Shown: positions 21,906 through 31,706 of the stretch, in pieces
Layout of the letters: each line of letters opens with the position of its first letter
How positions within the stretch are numbered: position 1 is the first letter of the stretch
Assembly: GCA_902618565.1 (NCBI GenBank)
Contig: CACNAX010000003.1
Coordinates: 1-64,000, forward strand
Direction of reading: 5' to 3'
Source of the DNA: an uncultured Pelagibacteraceae bacterium
GTDB taxonomy: Bacteria; Pseudomonadota; Alphaproteobacteria; Pelagibacterales; Pelagibacteraceae
DNA: 64,000 nucleotides
Translations under genes and position numbers: made by a program
Notes under the pieces: model-generated
What the model saw: only the letters and a program-made list of their open reading frames with translations
Told to the model about the DNA's origin: nothing
Databases searched by the model: none

Positions 21906-21927
21906 CACCAACTCAAAATAGCTAAGT

Positions 21928-22344
21928 ATGGTAAGAATTTCAAAAACTTATACTCCAAAAGAAAAAGAGAAATACATGTGCGCTAAACATCTAGCGTATT
22001 TTAAGATGAAATTAATGGAGTGGAAAAAAGATTTAAAGAGATCTAATAATGAGGCGATTTTTCAAGCATCCATGGATGATAATAGTGCATCAGCTGACAT
22101 AGTTGATCAAGCGAGTTCATACACTGAAAAGAATGTAGAGATGAGAGCTATTAATAGACAAATCAAATTAATTTCTAAAATAGATGGTGCATTAAAGAAA
22201 ATTCAGGATGGAACATATGGTTTTTGTGAAGAAACTGGTGAACCTATTGGTTTAAAAAGATTAATGGCAAGACCAGTTGCAACTCTTTGCATTGCAGCTC
22301 AAGAAAAACACGAGAAAGACGAAAAAGTTTACGCTGACGATTAA
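21928..22344 (+). CDS. dksA: RNA polymerase-binding transcription factor DksA
   Basis: DksA/TraR: DQASSYTEKNVEMRAINRQ, IQDGTYGFCEETGEPIGLKRLMARPVATLCI. Confidence 0.93.
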   Translation: MVRISKTYTPKEKEKYMCAKHLAYFKMKLMEWKKDLKRSNNEAIFQASMDDNSASADIVDQASSYTEKNVEMRAINRQIKLISKIDGALKKIQDGTYGFCEETGEPIGLKRLMARPVATLCIAAQEKHEKDEKVYADD

Positions 22345-22964
22345 GGAAAATCTATTTCAGCATCTTTATTTAGTGCTTTAAACCCTTTTACTACGGCTGG
22401 ACGTTCAGCAATTTCAACAAACCACCTAGATAGATTTTTAAAATTATTTAATCCAATATCGTGTCTTTTATGTCTTGCAATCCATGACCATGTAGCAATA
22501 TCAGCAATAGAGTATTTATCATTTGCTAAAAATTTACTTTGAGCCAATCTAGCTTCAAGATCTTCATAAATCTTTCTTGTGATTTTGAAGTATCTTTCCT
22601 CACCCCACTCACTTTTTCCTTGATGATAATAATGAAACTGATGATGTTGGCCTATCATTGGACCTACAATAGCCATTTGAGCCATCAACCACTGATTTAT
22701 CTCTAGCCTGTCTGCTTCAGGATAGAGTTTCTTGCTTTTCTCACCTAAATACATAAGTATAACTCCAGACTCGAATACGGTCTTATTGTTTTTGTGATCT
22801 TTAATTACAGGTATTTTATTAAAGGGACTTATTTTTTTAAATTCTGGTTTAAATTGATCTCCACTCAAATTAACTTTTGTTAGTTTGTATTTAAAATCAA
22901 TTTCCTCGAGCATTATGCTAATTTTCCACCCATTAGGAGTATCAGCAGTAAAGAGTTCAATCAT
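22341..22964 (-). CDS. Glutathione S-transferase family protein
   Basis: FTADTPNGWKISIMLEEI, IPVIKDH, ESGVILMYLGEK. Confidence 0.92.
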   Translation of the reverse strand: MIELFTADTPNGWKISIMLEEIDFKYKLTKVNLSGDQFKPEFKKISPFNKIPVIKDHKNNKTVFESGVILMYLGEKSKKLYPEADRLEINQWLMAQMAIVGPMIGQHHQFHYYHQGKSEWGEERYFKITRKIYEDLEARLAQSKFLANDKYSIADIATWSWIARHKRHDIGLNNFKNLSRWFVEIAERPAVVKGFKALNKDAEIDFP

Positions 22965-23977
22965 TCTTTAACACCCAATCTATCTTTGATAGTGCTGGAT
23001 GCAGTTGTAAATTCAAATCTATATTTCTCATCAGGTCTTGCATATTTAAAGCAGCCTCTTGCAGCTAAAGCTCCTTCATGAAAACCTGAAAGTATTAACT
23101 TTAATTTGCCTGGATAAGTGCAGATATCCCCAATTGCAAATATTCCTTTTTTATTTGTTTCAAAATTCTCAGTATTTACGGGAATTGTTTTTTTATCTAA
23201 ATTTAAACCCCACTCCGCGATTGGTCCTAATTGCATTATTAATCCAAAAAAACCTAAGACATAATCAGCTTTTATAACTTTACTTTCACCTGACTCACTT
23301 TTGATTTCGACACTTTCTAATGAGCCATTTCCTTTAACATCTTTAATTGAATATTTAGTAATTAAATCAATAGTTTTGTTATCACTTAATTCTTTTATTT
23401 TTTGAACACTTGCGGGAGCTCCTCTAAACTCATCTCTTCTGTGAACAAGTGTTACTTTTGATGAATTAGATAATTCTATAGCCCAATCAAGAGCGCTATC
23501 TCCACCTCCAAAAATAATTACTGATTTATCTTTAAAAATAGTTTTGTCTTTTATTGAATATAAAACTGATTTTCCATCATACTTTTCAGCACTTTTAGTT
23601 GGGAATTTTCTTGGTTCAAAAGAACCTACTCCACCTGCTATAACAATATTAGGTGTTTCAAATTCTTTACCATTTAACGTTTTAACAAACCATTTATCGT
23701 TTTCATTCTTTAATTCTTGAACTTTGTCACTTAAGTGAAAATTAAAATTAAATGGTTTAATTTGTTCAATTAAATTATTTGTAAGTTCTTCTCCTGTGCA
23801 TTTAGGAATTGCAGGAATATCATAAATTGGTTTGTCTGGATAAAGCTCAATACATTGTCCTCCAATTTTATCTAAATTGTCTACAATTTCACATTTCAAT
23901 CCTATGATACCTAATTGGTGTGCGCAGAATAAACCTGTGGGTCCTGCTCCAATAATGACTACATCTGTTTTAATCAT
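22961..23977 (-). CDS. Ferredoxin--NADP reductase (thioredoxin-reductase-like type)
   Basis: MIKTDVVIIGAGPTGLFCAHQLG, GGGDSALDWA, AIGDICTYPGK; start 23977 overlaps the fdx stop by 1 nt (TAATG). Confidence 0.88.
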   Translation of the reverse strand: MIKTDVVIIGAGPTGLFCAHQLGIIGLKCEIVDNLDKIGGQCIELYPDKPIYDIPAIPKCTGEELTNNLIEQIKPFNFNFHLSDKVQELKNENDKWFVKTLNGKEFETPNIVIAGGVGSFEPRKFPTKSAEKYDGKSVLYSIKDKTIFKDKSVIIFGGGDSALDWAIELSNSSKVTLVHRRDEFRGAPASVQKIKELSDNKTIDLITKYSIKDVKGNGSLESVEIKSESGESKVIKADYVLGFFGLIMQLGPIAEWGLNLDKKTIPVNTENFETNKKGIFAIGDICTYPGKLKLILSGFHEGALAARGCFKYARPDEKYRFEFTTASSTIKDRLGVKE

Positions 23978-24300
23978 TAAACTTGTTTCTCCGGCATATG
24001 TACAGTTAAACCATCTAAATCGTCTGAAACGATTAATTGACAACTTAATCTGCTGTTAGATTTAGGTTCAAAGGCTTGATCTAACATATCGTCTTCACCC
24101 ATTTCTTTCTCAGGCAATTTTTTGAACCATTCATCATCATTAATATATACATGACAAGTTGCACATGACATTCCACCTCCACAATCTGCATCTATGCCTG
24201 GGATATCATTTTGTATAGCCCCCTCCATTACACTAAGGCCATTAGCAACATCAGCCTCGTGTTCAGTGCCATTGAATTCTATATATTTGATTTTTGCCAT
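23977..24300 (-). CDS. fdx: 2Fe-2S ferredoxin
   Basis: DADCGGGMSCATCHVYIND cluster ligands. Confidence 0.93.
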   Translation of the reverse strand: MAKIKYIEFNGTEHEADVANGLSVMEGAIQNDIPGIDADCGGGMSCATCHVYINDDEWFKKLPEKEMGEDDMLDQAFEPKSNSRLSCQLIVSDDLDGLTVHMPEKQV

Positions 24301-24376
24301 ATTTAATAAATAATTCTTATAAACTAATTTGCGACTGCGGCAAATTTTTGAAATTTAGCATTTTCTAATTTAGACC

Positions 24377-24411
24377 AAAAAAAAAGGCAGGTATGTTTTA
24401 GCATACCCGCC
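24377..24411 (-). terminator. Proteorhodopsin terminator
   Basis: GGCGGGTATG-ctaaaa-CATACCTGCC 10-bp stem followed by a T-tract on the minus strand. Confidence 0.88.
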
Positions 24412-24433
24412 TCTTTTTAATATAAAAAGCTAA

Positions 24434-25204
24434 TTATCTAGCTCGTGCTCCACCTTGTGAAACTGCTGCTGACCAGATTACTAGACCAAAAGCAATTTTG
24501 TTGATGAAGTCTGCTAAGTTGTAAATCACGTTCAATGAGTTAGCGTCTACTCCACCTACTAGGTAACCAAAAATGTAACCTAATGGGTAAATAGCCCAAC
24601 CGATTGTTACGATCATTCTCATAGCACCCCATGCAGTTGCTAATGGCTTGTTTCCAGTTTTAGCTGCAATTTTTCCAGCTTCACCAGAGAATACTTCATA
24701 TAAGATGTAGATCCATCCTGCCATACCGACTATGAAACCAAGCATAGCATTGATGTAACCTGCTTCTCCTAAGTATCCACCAATTAACATCACAAGCGAA
24801 CCAATTAATAATCTCCAGAAGATTGCTCCTGGGATTTTCTTAACTGCTGCTAGAATTAAGTAAAACTCGATCATCTGTAATGGTACAGTGATTAACCAAT
24901 CAATATATCTATATACTGTTGGAGAATCTCCAGTCATTACCCATACATCTCTCATGTACATGTAGTGAATGAATGCAACACCAGTTACAAGACCAGCTAC
25001 TGTTACTGAAGTTTTCCAGCCTGCTGCAACAGTATTTCTTTCCATAAAGAAGAATACTGTAGCTGCTGCCATACCCATTGCGATTACCCAAAAGGAAATC
25101 CCAACGAAGTCGTCAGAAGCTAACATAGCAGTTGCTGCGTTTGCTGCACCAGTAAGACCAAATAGAGCCACTGCTGCTAATGCAAACATTTTAAGTTTTT
25201 TCAT
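24434..25204 (-). CDS. Proteorhodopsin (light-driven proton pump, predicted blue-absorbing)
   Basis: YRYIDWLITVPLQMIEFYLIL (D97/T101/Q105/E108 in proteorhodopsin numbering), C-terminal retinal Lys in FINKIAFGLVIW. Confidence 0.98.
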   Translation of the reverse strand: MKKLKMFALAAVALFGLTGAANAATAMLASDDFVGISFWVIAMGMAAATVFFFMERNTVAAGWKTSVTVAGLVTGVAFIHYMYMRDVWVMTGDSPTVYRYIDWLITVPLQMIEFYLILAAVKKIPGAIFWRLLIGSLVMLIGGYLGEAGYINAMLGFIVGMAGWIYILYEVFSGEAGKIAAKTGNKPLATAWGAMRMIVTIGWAIYPLGYIFGYLVGGVDANSLNVIYNLADFINKIAFGLVIWSAAVSQGGARAR

Positions 25205-25418
25205 AAAAAACTCCCTCTCGTTAGTTTTTTTTAGTTTAAATTTAAACTACGGACAAACCACAAAGGTTTTTCCAGAGTTAGGGGCTTAATATCAAATTAA
25301 ATCAGTTTGTTGAAGACTTTTTGCCGCGTTATAAGTGTTGATTTTACTGACTTTTTAAAATTAAATACAACCTGTTGCATAAAATCAATAGAAAAATGAC
25401 ATCAAATAGCAAATCAAA

Positions 25419-27314
25419 ATGAATAGAAATTACAAAGAAATTTACGACGAATCTCTAAAAAATCCTGAGGAATTTTGGCAGAAAGTTTCTGAAGATGTGT
25501 TTTGGTTCAAAAAACCAACTAAGATTTTAAAAAAAGACAACCCTCCTTTCTATAAATGGTTTGAGGATGGTGTCACAAATACTTGTTATAACGCTTTAGA
25601 CCTTCATATTGATCAAGGAAGAGGTGATAAGACTGCTTTAATCTATGACAGCCCAATTACAGGTAATAAATCAAAGTTTACTTTTAAAGAATTAAAAGAA
25701 AAAGTCTCTAAATTTGCAGGAGCTCTCGACAAACGGGGAGTTAAAAAAGGAGATCGTGTAATAATTTATATGCCGATGATACCAGAAGCAGTAGTTGCTA
25801 TGCTCGCATGTGGGAGAATTGGAGCAATTCATTCTGTTGTATTCGGTGGTTTTGCTTCAAATGAATTAGCTAGCAGAATTGATGATAGTAAAGCTAAAAT
25901 TTTAATAACAGCATCATGCGGATTTGAACCTGGAAGAACAGTCGAGTATAGACCGCTTGTAGATGGAGCTTTAAAATTAGCAAAACACCAAGTTGAAAAA
26001 GTAATATTATTTCAAAGAAAAGGACACGAGATAAAATTAAATAAATCATTAGAAATAAGTTGGGATGAAGCGCTATCTGGAGCAAATGATAAAGATTGCG
26101 TTGAGATGGGTGCCAATGATTATGCTTACATCCTTTATACTTCAGGAACCACTGGTATTCCAAAGGGGATTGTTCGAGATATTGGTGGTCACATAGTAGC
26201 TCTTAAATGGACAATGAAAAATATTTATAACATTGATCAAGATGATGTATGGTGGTCAGCGAGTGATATTGGTTGGATAGTAGGACATTCCTATATTGTC
26301 TATGCTCCATTATTCAAAGGTTGTGCAACTCTTTTATTTGAGGGCAAACCTGTTGGTACTCCTGATGCTGGAGTATTTTGGAGAATAATCTCAGAATATA
26401 AAATTAAGTCATTATTCACAGCTCCAACTGCATTTAGAGCAATAAAAAAAGAAGATCCAGAAGGTAAGTTTTTTTCTAAATATGATTTAAGTTCATTTGA
26501 GTCATTATTTTTGGCAGGTGAAAGAGCAGATCCTGATACTATTAAATGGGCTGAGAATTTACTTAAAGTTCCTGTAATTGACCATTGGTGGCAGACTGAA
26601 ACAAGTTGGGCGATAAGTTCAAATTGCACTGGAATTGAAATGCAAGAAACAAAATATGGATCAGCTTGTAAAGCAGTTCCAGGTTATGACGTAAAAATAA
26701 TTAAACCCGATCAAACAATAGCAAAACCAAATGAGATGGGAGATATTGTGGTTAAACTTCCGCTTCCTCCAGGAACTTTCCCAACTTTGTGGAATGCAGA
26801 TGAGAGATATAAAGAAAATTATATGTCAAATTATAATGGCTACTACCAAACTTACGATGCAGGGCATATTGATGATGACGGATATATTTGGATTATGTCG
26901 AGAACAGATGACATAATAAATGTTGCAGGGCATAGACTTTCAACTGGTGCAATAGAGGAAGTTTTGTCTGAACATCAATCAGTTGCTGAATGTGCAGTGA
27001 TAGGAATAAAAGATCAGCTGAAAGGACAATTACCAATTGGTTTAATTGCTCTAAAAGCAGGAGTTTCTAAGGATAATGAGACTATTTCAAAAGAGTGTGT
27101 ACAAATGGTTAGAGATAAAGTTGGACCTGTTGCAGCTTTTAAAATAGCAATTGTTGTTAAAAGATTACCCAAAACTAGATCTGGAAAAATTTTAAGAGGA
27201 ACAATTAGAAAAATTGCTGACAAAGAAGAATATAAAATGCCTGCAACAATTGATGATCCTGCCATCCTTGATGAAATAAAAGAGAACTTAATACATAGTA
27301 ATATTTTAAAATAA
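25419..27314 (+). CDS. prpE: Propionyl-/acetyl-CoA synthetase family (PrpE-like)
   Basis: YTSGTTGIPKGIVRDIGGH, DDVWWSASDIGWIVGHSYIVYAPL, TRSGKILRGTIRKIAD. Confidence 0.88.
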   Translation: MNRNYKEIYDESLKNPEEFWQKVSEDVFWFKKPTKILKKDNPPFYKWFEDGVTNTCYNALDLHIDQGRGDKTALIYDSPITGNKSKFTFKELKEKVSKFAGALDKRGVKKGDRVIIYMPMIPEAVVAMLACGRIGAIHSVVFGGFASNELASRIDDSKAKILITASCGFEPGRTVEYRPLVDGALKLAKHQVEKVILFQRKGHEIKLNKSLEISWDEALSGANDKDCVEMGANDYAYILYTSGTTGIPKGIVRDIGGHIVALKWTMKNIYNIDQDDVWWSASDIGWIVGHSYIVYAPLFKGCATLLFEGKPVGTPDAGVFWRIISEYKIKSLFTAPTAFRAIKKEDPEGKFFSKYDLSSFESLFLAGERADPDTIKWAENLLKVPVIDHWWQTETSWAISSNCTGIEMQETKYGSACKAVPGYDVKIIKPDQTIAKPNEMGDIVVKLPLPPGTFPTLWNADERYKENYMSNYNGYYQTYDAGHIDDDGYIWIMSRTDDIINVAGHRLSTGAIEEVLSEHQSVAECAVIGIKDQLKGQLPIGLIALKAGVSKDNETISKECVQMVRDKVGPVAAFKIAIVVKRLPKTRSGKILRGTIRKIADKEEYKMPATIDDPAILDEIKENLIHSNILK

Positions 27315-27646
27315 TGCTCAAGACATATCTTTTTTTAGTAGGAGCAATAATTTGTGAAGTTTGTGGAACAATGCTTCTTCCTGTTACTCAAAACTTTACA
27401 AAAGTAACACCTACAATATTTTTAGCTGGTTTTTATTTATCTGCTTTCTATTTACTAACGTTTGTTGTTGATAAACTACCAATTGCAATTGTTTATGGAA
27501 CATGGAGTGGACTTGGTATTTTCACTATAGCAATATTGGGTTATATATTTTTTAAACAATCTTTAAGTTGGCAAGCTATATTGGGGATGTTTCTTATTGT
27601 TGTTGGAGTAACACTTGTAAATATGTATTCAACTAAAACTATATAA
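27314..27646 (+). CDS. Small multidrug resistance (SMR/EmrE-like) transporter
   Basis: 110 aa, 4 TM; YGTWSGLGIFTIAILGYIFFKQ. Confidence 0.88.
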   Translation: MLKTYLFLVGAIICEVCGTMLLPVTQNFTKVTPTIFLAGFYLSAFYLLTFVVDKLPIAIVYGTWSGLGIFTIAILGYIFFKQSLSWQAILGMFLIVVGVTLVNMYSTKTI

Positions 27647-27647
27647 A

Positions 27648-28958
27648 TCAATCAAAAAGAATTGGTTTCCCGGATGGGTCTCCCAAAATTTCATCTTCTT
27701 TCATTTTAATATCACCATTAATAATTGTATAAACCGGTGAACCTTTAAATTTATAACCATCAAATGGGCTCCATCCACACTTACTATGAATATTTTCATT
27801 TTTGATTTCAATTGTTCTATTCATATCTATTATTGTTAAGTCAGCATCGTAATCTTTTTTTATGAAACCTTTATTTTTTATACCAAATACTGAAACTGGA
27901 TTTTCACATAGAAGTTTAATTAGCTGATCTAATGTAAGTTTTTTATCATTCACATGATTTAGCATAACGGGTAATAATGTTTGCACACCTGGCATTCCAG
28001 ATGGCGACTGGGGATATTCTTTTAATTTATTTTCTTTTAAATGAGGTGCATGGTCTGAACCTATAGTATCATTATAGTTATTTCTTATAGCGTACCACAA
28101 TCTATCATAATGAGACTTGTCTCTTAAAGGTGGGTTCATTTGAGCAAACGTGCCAAGTTTTTCATAACAGTATGGAGCATATATCGTTAGATGTTGTGGA
28201 GTAATTTCAAAAGTTATGTTCCCCTTATTTTGTGATAAGAAATCTACCTCTTCTTTTGTTGTTACATGCAATATGTGTGCTTTTTTATTTAGTCTTTTTG
28301 CAATTCTAACAATCCTTCTGGTAGATGACATTGCACATTCTTCGTTTCTCCAGACGGGATGAGTATGAACATTACCTTTTTCAATTAATTTTTTTCTCAA
28401 ATTGATTATTTCTTCATCTTCAGAATGTACTGCAACTATTTTTGAGGTGTTTTGAAAAACTTTTTCGATATCTTCTTCTTTATCAACTAATAAATTTCCA
28501 GTTGAGGATCCTGCGAAAAGTTTTACTCCACAACAACCATCTAAACCTTTAAGCTTTGCCAAATCAGAGGAATTATCAGGAGTTGCGCCAAAGTAAAACG
28601 CATAGTTTGAATACATCCTATTTTTGGCTAGATTTAACTTGTTATTAAATTCTTTAATATTTGCAGTTGGAGGATTTGTGTTTGGCATCTCAAAAACACT
28701 CGTAATACCTCCGGCAATAGCTGCTTTACTTCCAGTATGTAAGTCTTCTGCATTTGTTGATCCAGGCTCTCTAAAGTGAACCTGGGTATCCATGCAACCA
28801 GGTAAAACTATTAAATTACTTGCATCAACAGTTTCTTTGCTTTGTTGATTATTTAAATCACCAATTATTGAGATTTTTTCATTCTTAATACCAATATTAG
28901 TCTTAGTAAGCTTTCCTTCAATATAACATTCTCCATTTTTTATAATAAGATCTAACAT
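27648..28958 (-). CDS. pyrC: Dihydroorotase
   Basis: VLPGCMDTQVHFREPGSTNAEDLHTGSKAAIAGGITSVFEMPNT, GSDHAPH. Confidence 0.88.
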   Translation of the reverse strand: MLDLIIKNGECYIEGKLTKTNIGIKNEKISIIGDLNNQQSKETVDASNLIVLPGCMDTQVHFREPGSTNAEDLHTGSKAAIAGGITSVFEMPNTNPPTANIKEFNNKLNLAKNRMYSNYAFYFGATPDNSSDLAKLKGLDGCCGVKLFAGSSTGNLLVDKEEDIEKVFQNTSKIVAVHSEDEEIINLRKKLIEKGNVHTHPVWRNEECAMSSTRRIVRIAKRLNKKAHILHVTTKEEVDFLSQNKGNITFEITPQHLTIYAPYCYEKLGTFAQMNPPLRDKSHYDRLWYAIRNNYNDTIGSDHAPHLKENKLKEYPQSPSGMPGVQTLLPVMLNHVNDKKLTLDQLIKLLCENPVSVFGIKNKGFIKKDYDADLTIIDMNRTIEIKNENIHSKCGWSPFDGYKFKGSPVYTIINGDIKMKEDEILGDPSGKPILFD

Positions 28959-28959
28959 T

Positions 28960-29892
28960 TTGAGAAATCGTTATTATATTATTATCTTGAACCAATCAAT
29001 CATGAAAAAAAATAATGTTTATATCTTAGATGACAGAGGGCTTTTATACATTTCGGGTGAAGACTGTAAAGAATTTCTACAAAATATAGTTACAAATAAT
29101 ATTAACAAAGTAGATGAAAAAAATTCATGTTATTCTGCTTTACTGACTCCACAAGGAAAATTTTTGTATGACTTCAATATATTAAAACATAAATCTGGAT
29201 ATTTTTTAGATTGTGAGAAAAAAAATATCGATAATTTATTTAATCAATTAAATTTATACAAACTTAGATCAAAAGTAGAAATTTTAAATTTAAGCAATGA
29301 ATTTGTTATTGCAGTTATTAGTAAAGAAAGATTTATGGACATGGAAAATTCAAGTTCGAATGCTGGGTGCACAATTAAATTTAGAGAGGATAGTATTTTT
29401 TTAGATCCTAGAAATATAGAGCTTGGAGCAAGAATGGTAACTAATTTAGAAAAATTATATTTATCTTTAAAAAAACTTGGACTTCAAAGTGTAGATAAAA
29501 ATGAATATTACAAATTAAGTCATGAAATTGGGATTCCACAAAATAATACTGAAAAACTTCAAAATAAACTTTTTGGCATTGAGTGTAACTTTGATGAATT
29601 AAATGCAATAGATTTTAAAAAAGGTTGTTACGTAGGCCAAGAAAATACTGCCAGAATTAAATTAAAAGATAAATTAAATAAACGTCTTCTACCAATTGAA
29701 GTTATAGAAGGTAATTTAGAGAATGACATCATAGCAATTGAGAAAGACGAAATAGGAAAAGTTTTAATAAATGATGATTATCCATACGCTATTATTAAAG
29801 TTAAGAATGAAAAATTTGATTTTGGCAAAATTTTTAATTGTGGTTCCGCTAAAGTTAAAATCAAGAAACCTAATTGGCTAAAAATTACTTAA
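28960..29892 (+). CDS. ygfZ: YgfZ/GcvT-like folate-binding protein (likely start ~29001)
   Basis: KGCYVGQENTARIK signature. Confidence 0.88.
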   Translation: MRNRYYIIILNQSIMKKNNVYILDDRGLLYISGEDCKEFLQNIVTNNINKVDEKNSCYSALLTPQGKFLYDFNILKHKSGYFLDCEKKNIDNLFNQLNLYKLRSKVEILNLSNEFVIAVISKERFMDMENSSSNAGCTIKFREDSIFLDPRNIELGARMVTNLEKLYLSLKKLGLQSVDKNEYYKLSHEIGIPQNNTEKLQNKLFGIECNFDELNAIDFKKGCYVGQENTARIKLKDKLNKRLLPIEVIEGNLENDIIAIEKDEIGKVLINDDYPYAIIKVKNEKFDFGKIFNCGSAKVKIKKPNWLKIT

Positions 29893-30256
29893 TAAATTTA
29901 GATAAATCGGGTTTAAAATAATTTGGACCTTTCATAACTTTACCCTGATCGTTAAAAATAGGTTTTCCATCATTTCCTAACTTGCTCATGTTAGAACTTT
30001 GAACTTCTTCAAAACAAGCATCTAAATTAATACCAAATGCATGTCCAGCACCATAAGTAACATACAATATATCAGTTAAAGCATCTGCGGCCTCTAATAG
30101 ATCATTATTTTCTAAAGCCTGTTTAAATTCATCCAATTCTTCTTTTATCAAATTGTACCTAAGCATATTAATTTTATCAGAACTGAAAGATGGTCTTGAT
30201 TTAACTTCTTGCCCAAAAGTCTCCATAAATTTTTTTACTTTTTTAAAGTTTGTCAT
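29885..30256 (-). CDS. MazG-like nucleotide pyrophosphohydrolase
   Basis: IKEELDEFKQALENNDLLEAADALTDILYV: EExxE/ExxD MazG-type motif. Confidence 0.8.
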   Translation of the reverse strand: MTNFKKVKKFMETFGQEVKSRPSFSSDKINMLRYNLIKEELDEFKQALENNDLLEAADALTDILYVTYGAGHAFGINLDACFEEVQSSNMSKLGNDGKPIFNDQGKVMKGPNYFKPDLSKFIK

Positions 30257-30317
30257 TTTACTCCTGTAAGATTAATAGAAACTAGTATATAATTTATCTA
30301 GTAATTTTTTCAAATAA

Positions 30318-31706
30318 ATGAAAACAAGAAAAGAATTTGATAGTATTGGCGGCGTAAATGTTCCAAATAATAAATATTGGGGCGCTTCTACTCAAAGATC
30401 AAAAAAATTTTTTAATATTGGTAAAATATTAGTTCCTTCATCTATAATAAAATCTATTTCAATCATAAAGAGAAGTGCTGCTATAGTTCACAAAAAAGAT
30501 AAATTAATTTCACCAACAATTTCAAATGCAATCATAAAAGCATCAAATGAAGTTATTAGAGGCAAAATGAGGGAAAATTTTCCTCTAAAAGTTTGGCAAA
30601 CAGGTTCTGGCACGCAAACAAATATGAATGTTAATGAAGTAATTGCCAATAGAGCTATAGAAATTATGAAGGGTAAAAAGGGATCTAAGAAACCAGTTCA
30701 CCCAAATGATCATGTTAATAAATCACAATCAACTAACGATGTTTTTCCTACTGCCATGCATATTTCTGTTGCAACAGAAACTATTAATAAACTTTTACCT
30801 AGTTTAAAATTGCTAGAAAATTTATTAGGTAAAAAAAGTAGAGAATTTAGAAAAATTGTAAAAATTGGAAGAACACATCTTCAAGATGCTACTCCACTAT
30901 CACTTGGACAAGAATTTTCGGGATACAATGAGCAAATAAGAAAAAGTATTGAAAGAATTAAATATTGTTTAAATGACATTTATTACTTAGCTCAAGGTGG
31001 AACTGCTGTTGGAACTGGAATAAATTCAAAAAAAAATTTTGACAAAAAGATAGTCAAGGAAATAAGAAAATTTTGCAAAATACCTTTTAAACCAGCACCA
31101 AACAAATTTTCTGAACTGGCTGCACACGATGCAATAGTAAATTTCTCAGGATCTTTAAATTCTTGTGCTGTTTCATTAATGAAAATTTCAAATGATATTA
31201 GATTTTTAGGATCGGGACCAAGAGCAGGTTACGGTGAACTTTTTTTACCAGAGAATGAACCTGGATCATCAATAATGCCAGGAAAAGTAAATCCTACACA
31301 GTGTGAAGCTGTAACAATGGTTTGTGCTAAAGTTATTGGAAATCACACGGGTATAACAGTTGCCGGAAGTCATGGACACTTTGAATTAAATGTATTTAAA
31401 CCTTTAATTGCTTATAACGTGTTACAATCGATAGATATTCTATCTGATAGTGTAAAAAACTTTAGTTTGTATTGTGTGAAAGGAATTAAAGCTAATAAAA
31501 AAAAAATTAAGGAACATTTAGATAACTCAATAATGCTAGTGACAGCATTAGCTCCTAAAATAGGTTACGATAAAGCAGCTAAAATTGCAAAAAAAGCTCT
31601 TAAAAATGGCACAAAATTAAAACAGGAAGCTATTCAATCGGGACTAATTAATGAAAATGAGTATGATTTAATAATAGATCCCATAAAGATGATCCAACCA
31701 CATTAA
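30318..31706 (+). CDS. fumC: Fumarate hydratase class II
   Basis: GSSIMPGKVNPTQCEA; QTGSGTQTNMNVNEVIANRA. Confidence 0.97.
   Translation: MKTRKEFDSIGGVNVPNNKYWGASTQRSKKFFNIGKILVPSSIIKSISIIKRSAAIVHKKDKLISPTISNAIIKASNEVIRGKMRENFPLKVWQTGSGTQTNMNVNEVIANRAIEIMKGKKGSKKPVHPNDHVNKSQSTNDVFPTAMHISVATETINKLLPSLKLLENLLGKKSREFRKIVKIGRTHLQDATPLSLGQEFSGYNEQIRKSIERIKYCLNDIYYLAQGGTAVGTGINSKKNFDKKIVKEIRKFCKIPFKPAPNKFSELAAHDAIVNFSGSLNSCAVSLMKISNDIRFLGSGPRAGYGELFLPENEPGSSIMPGKVNPTQCEAVTMVCAKVIGNHTGITVAGSHGHFELNVFKPLIAYNVLQSIDILSDSVKNFSLYCVKGIKANKKKIKEHLDNSIMLVTALAPKIGYDKAAKIAKKALKNGTKLKQEAIQSGLINENEYDLIIDPIKMIQPH

Noticed and set aside
24909-25289. ORFs 24909-25091 (-) and 24969-25289 (+) overlapping proteorhodopsin
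   Set aside because: Shadow frames of the proteorhodopsin gene.
25894-27265. ORFs 25894-26163, 26300-26629, 26731-26916 and 27014-27265
   Set aside because: Shadow frames of the prpE-like gene.
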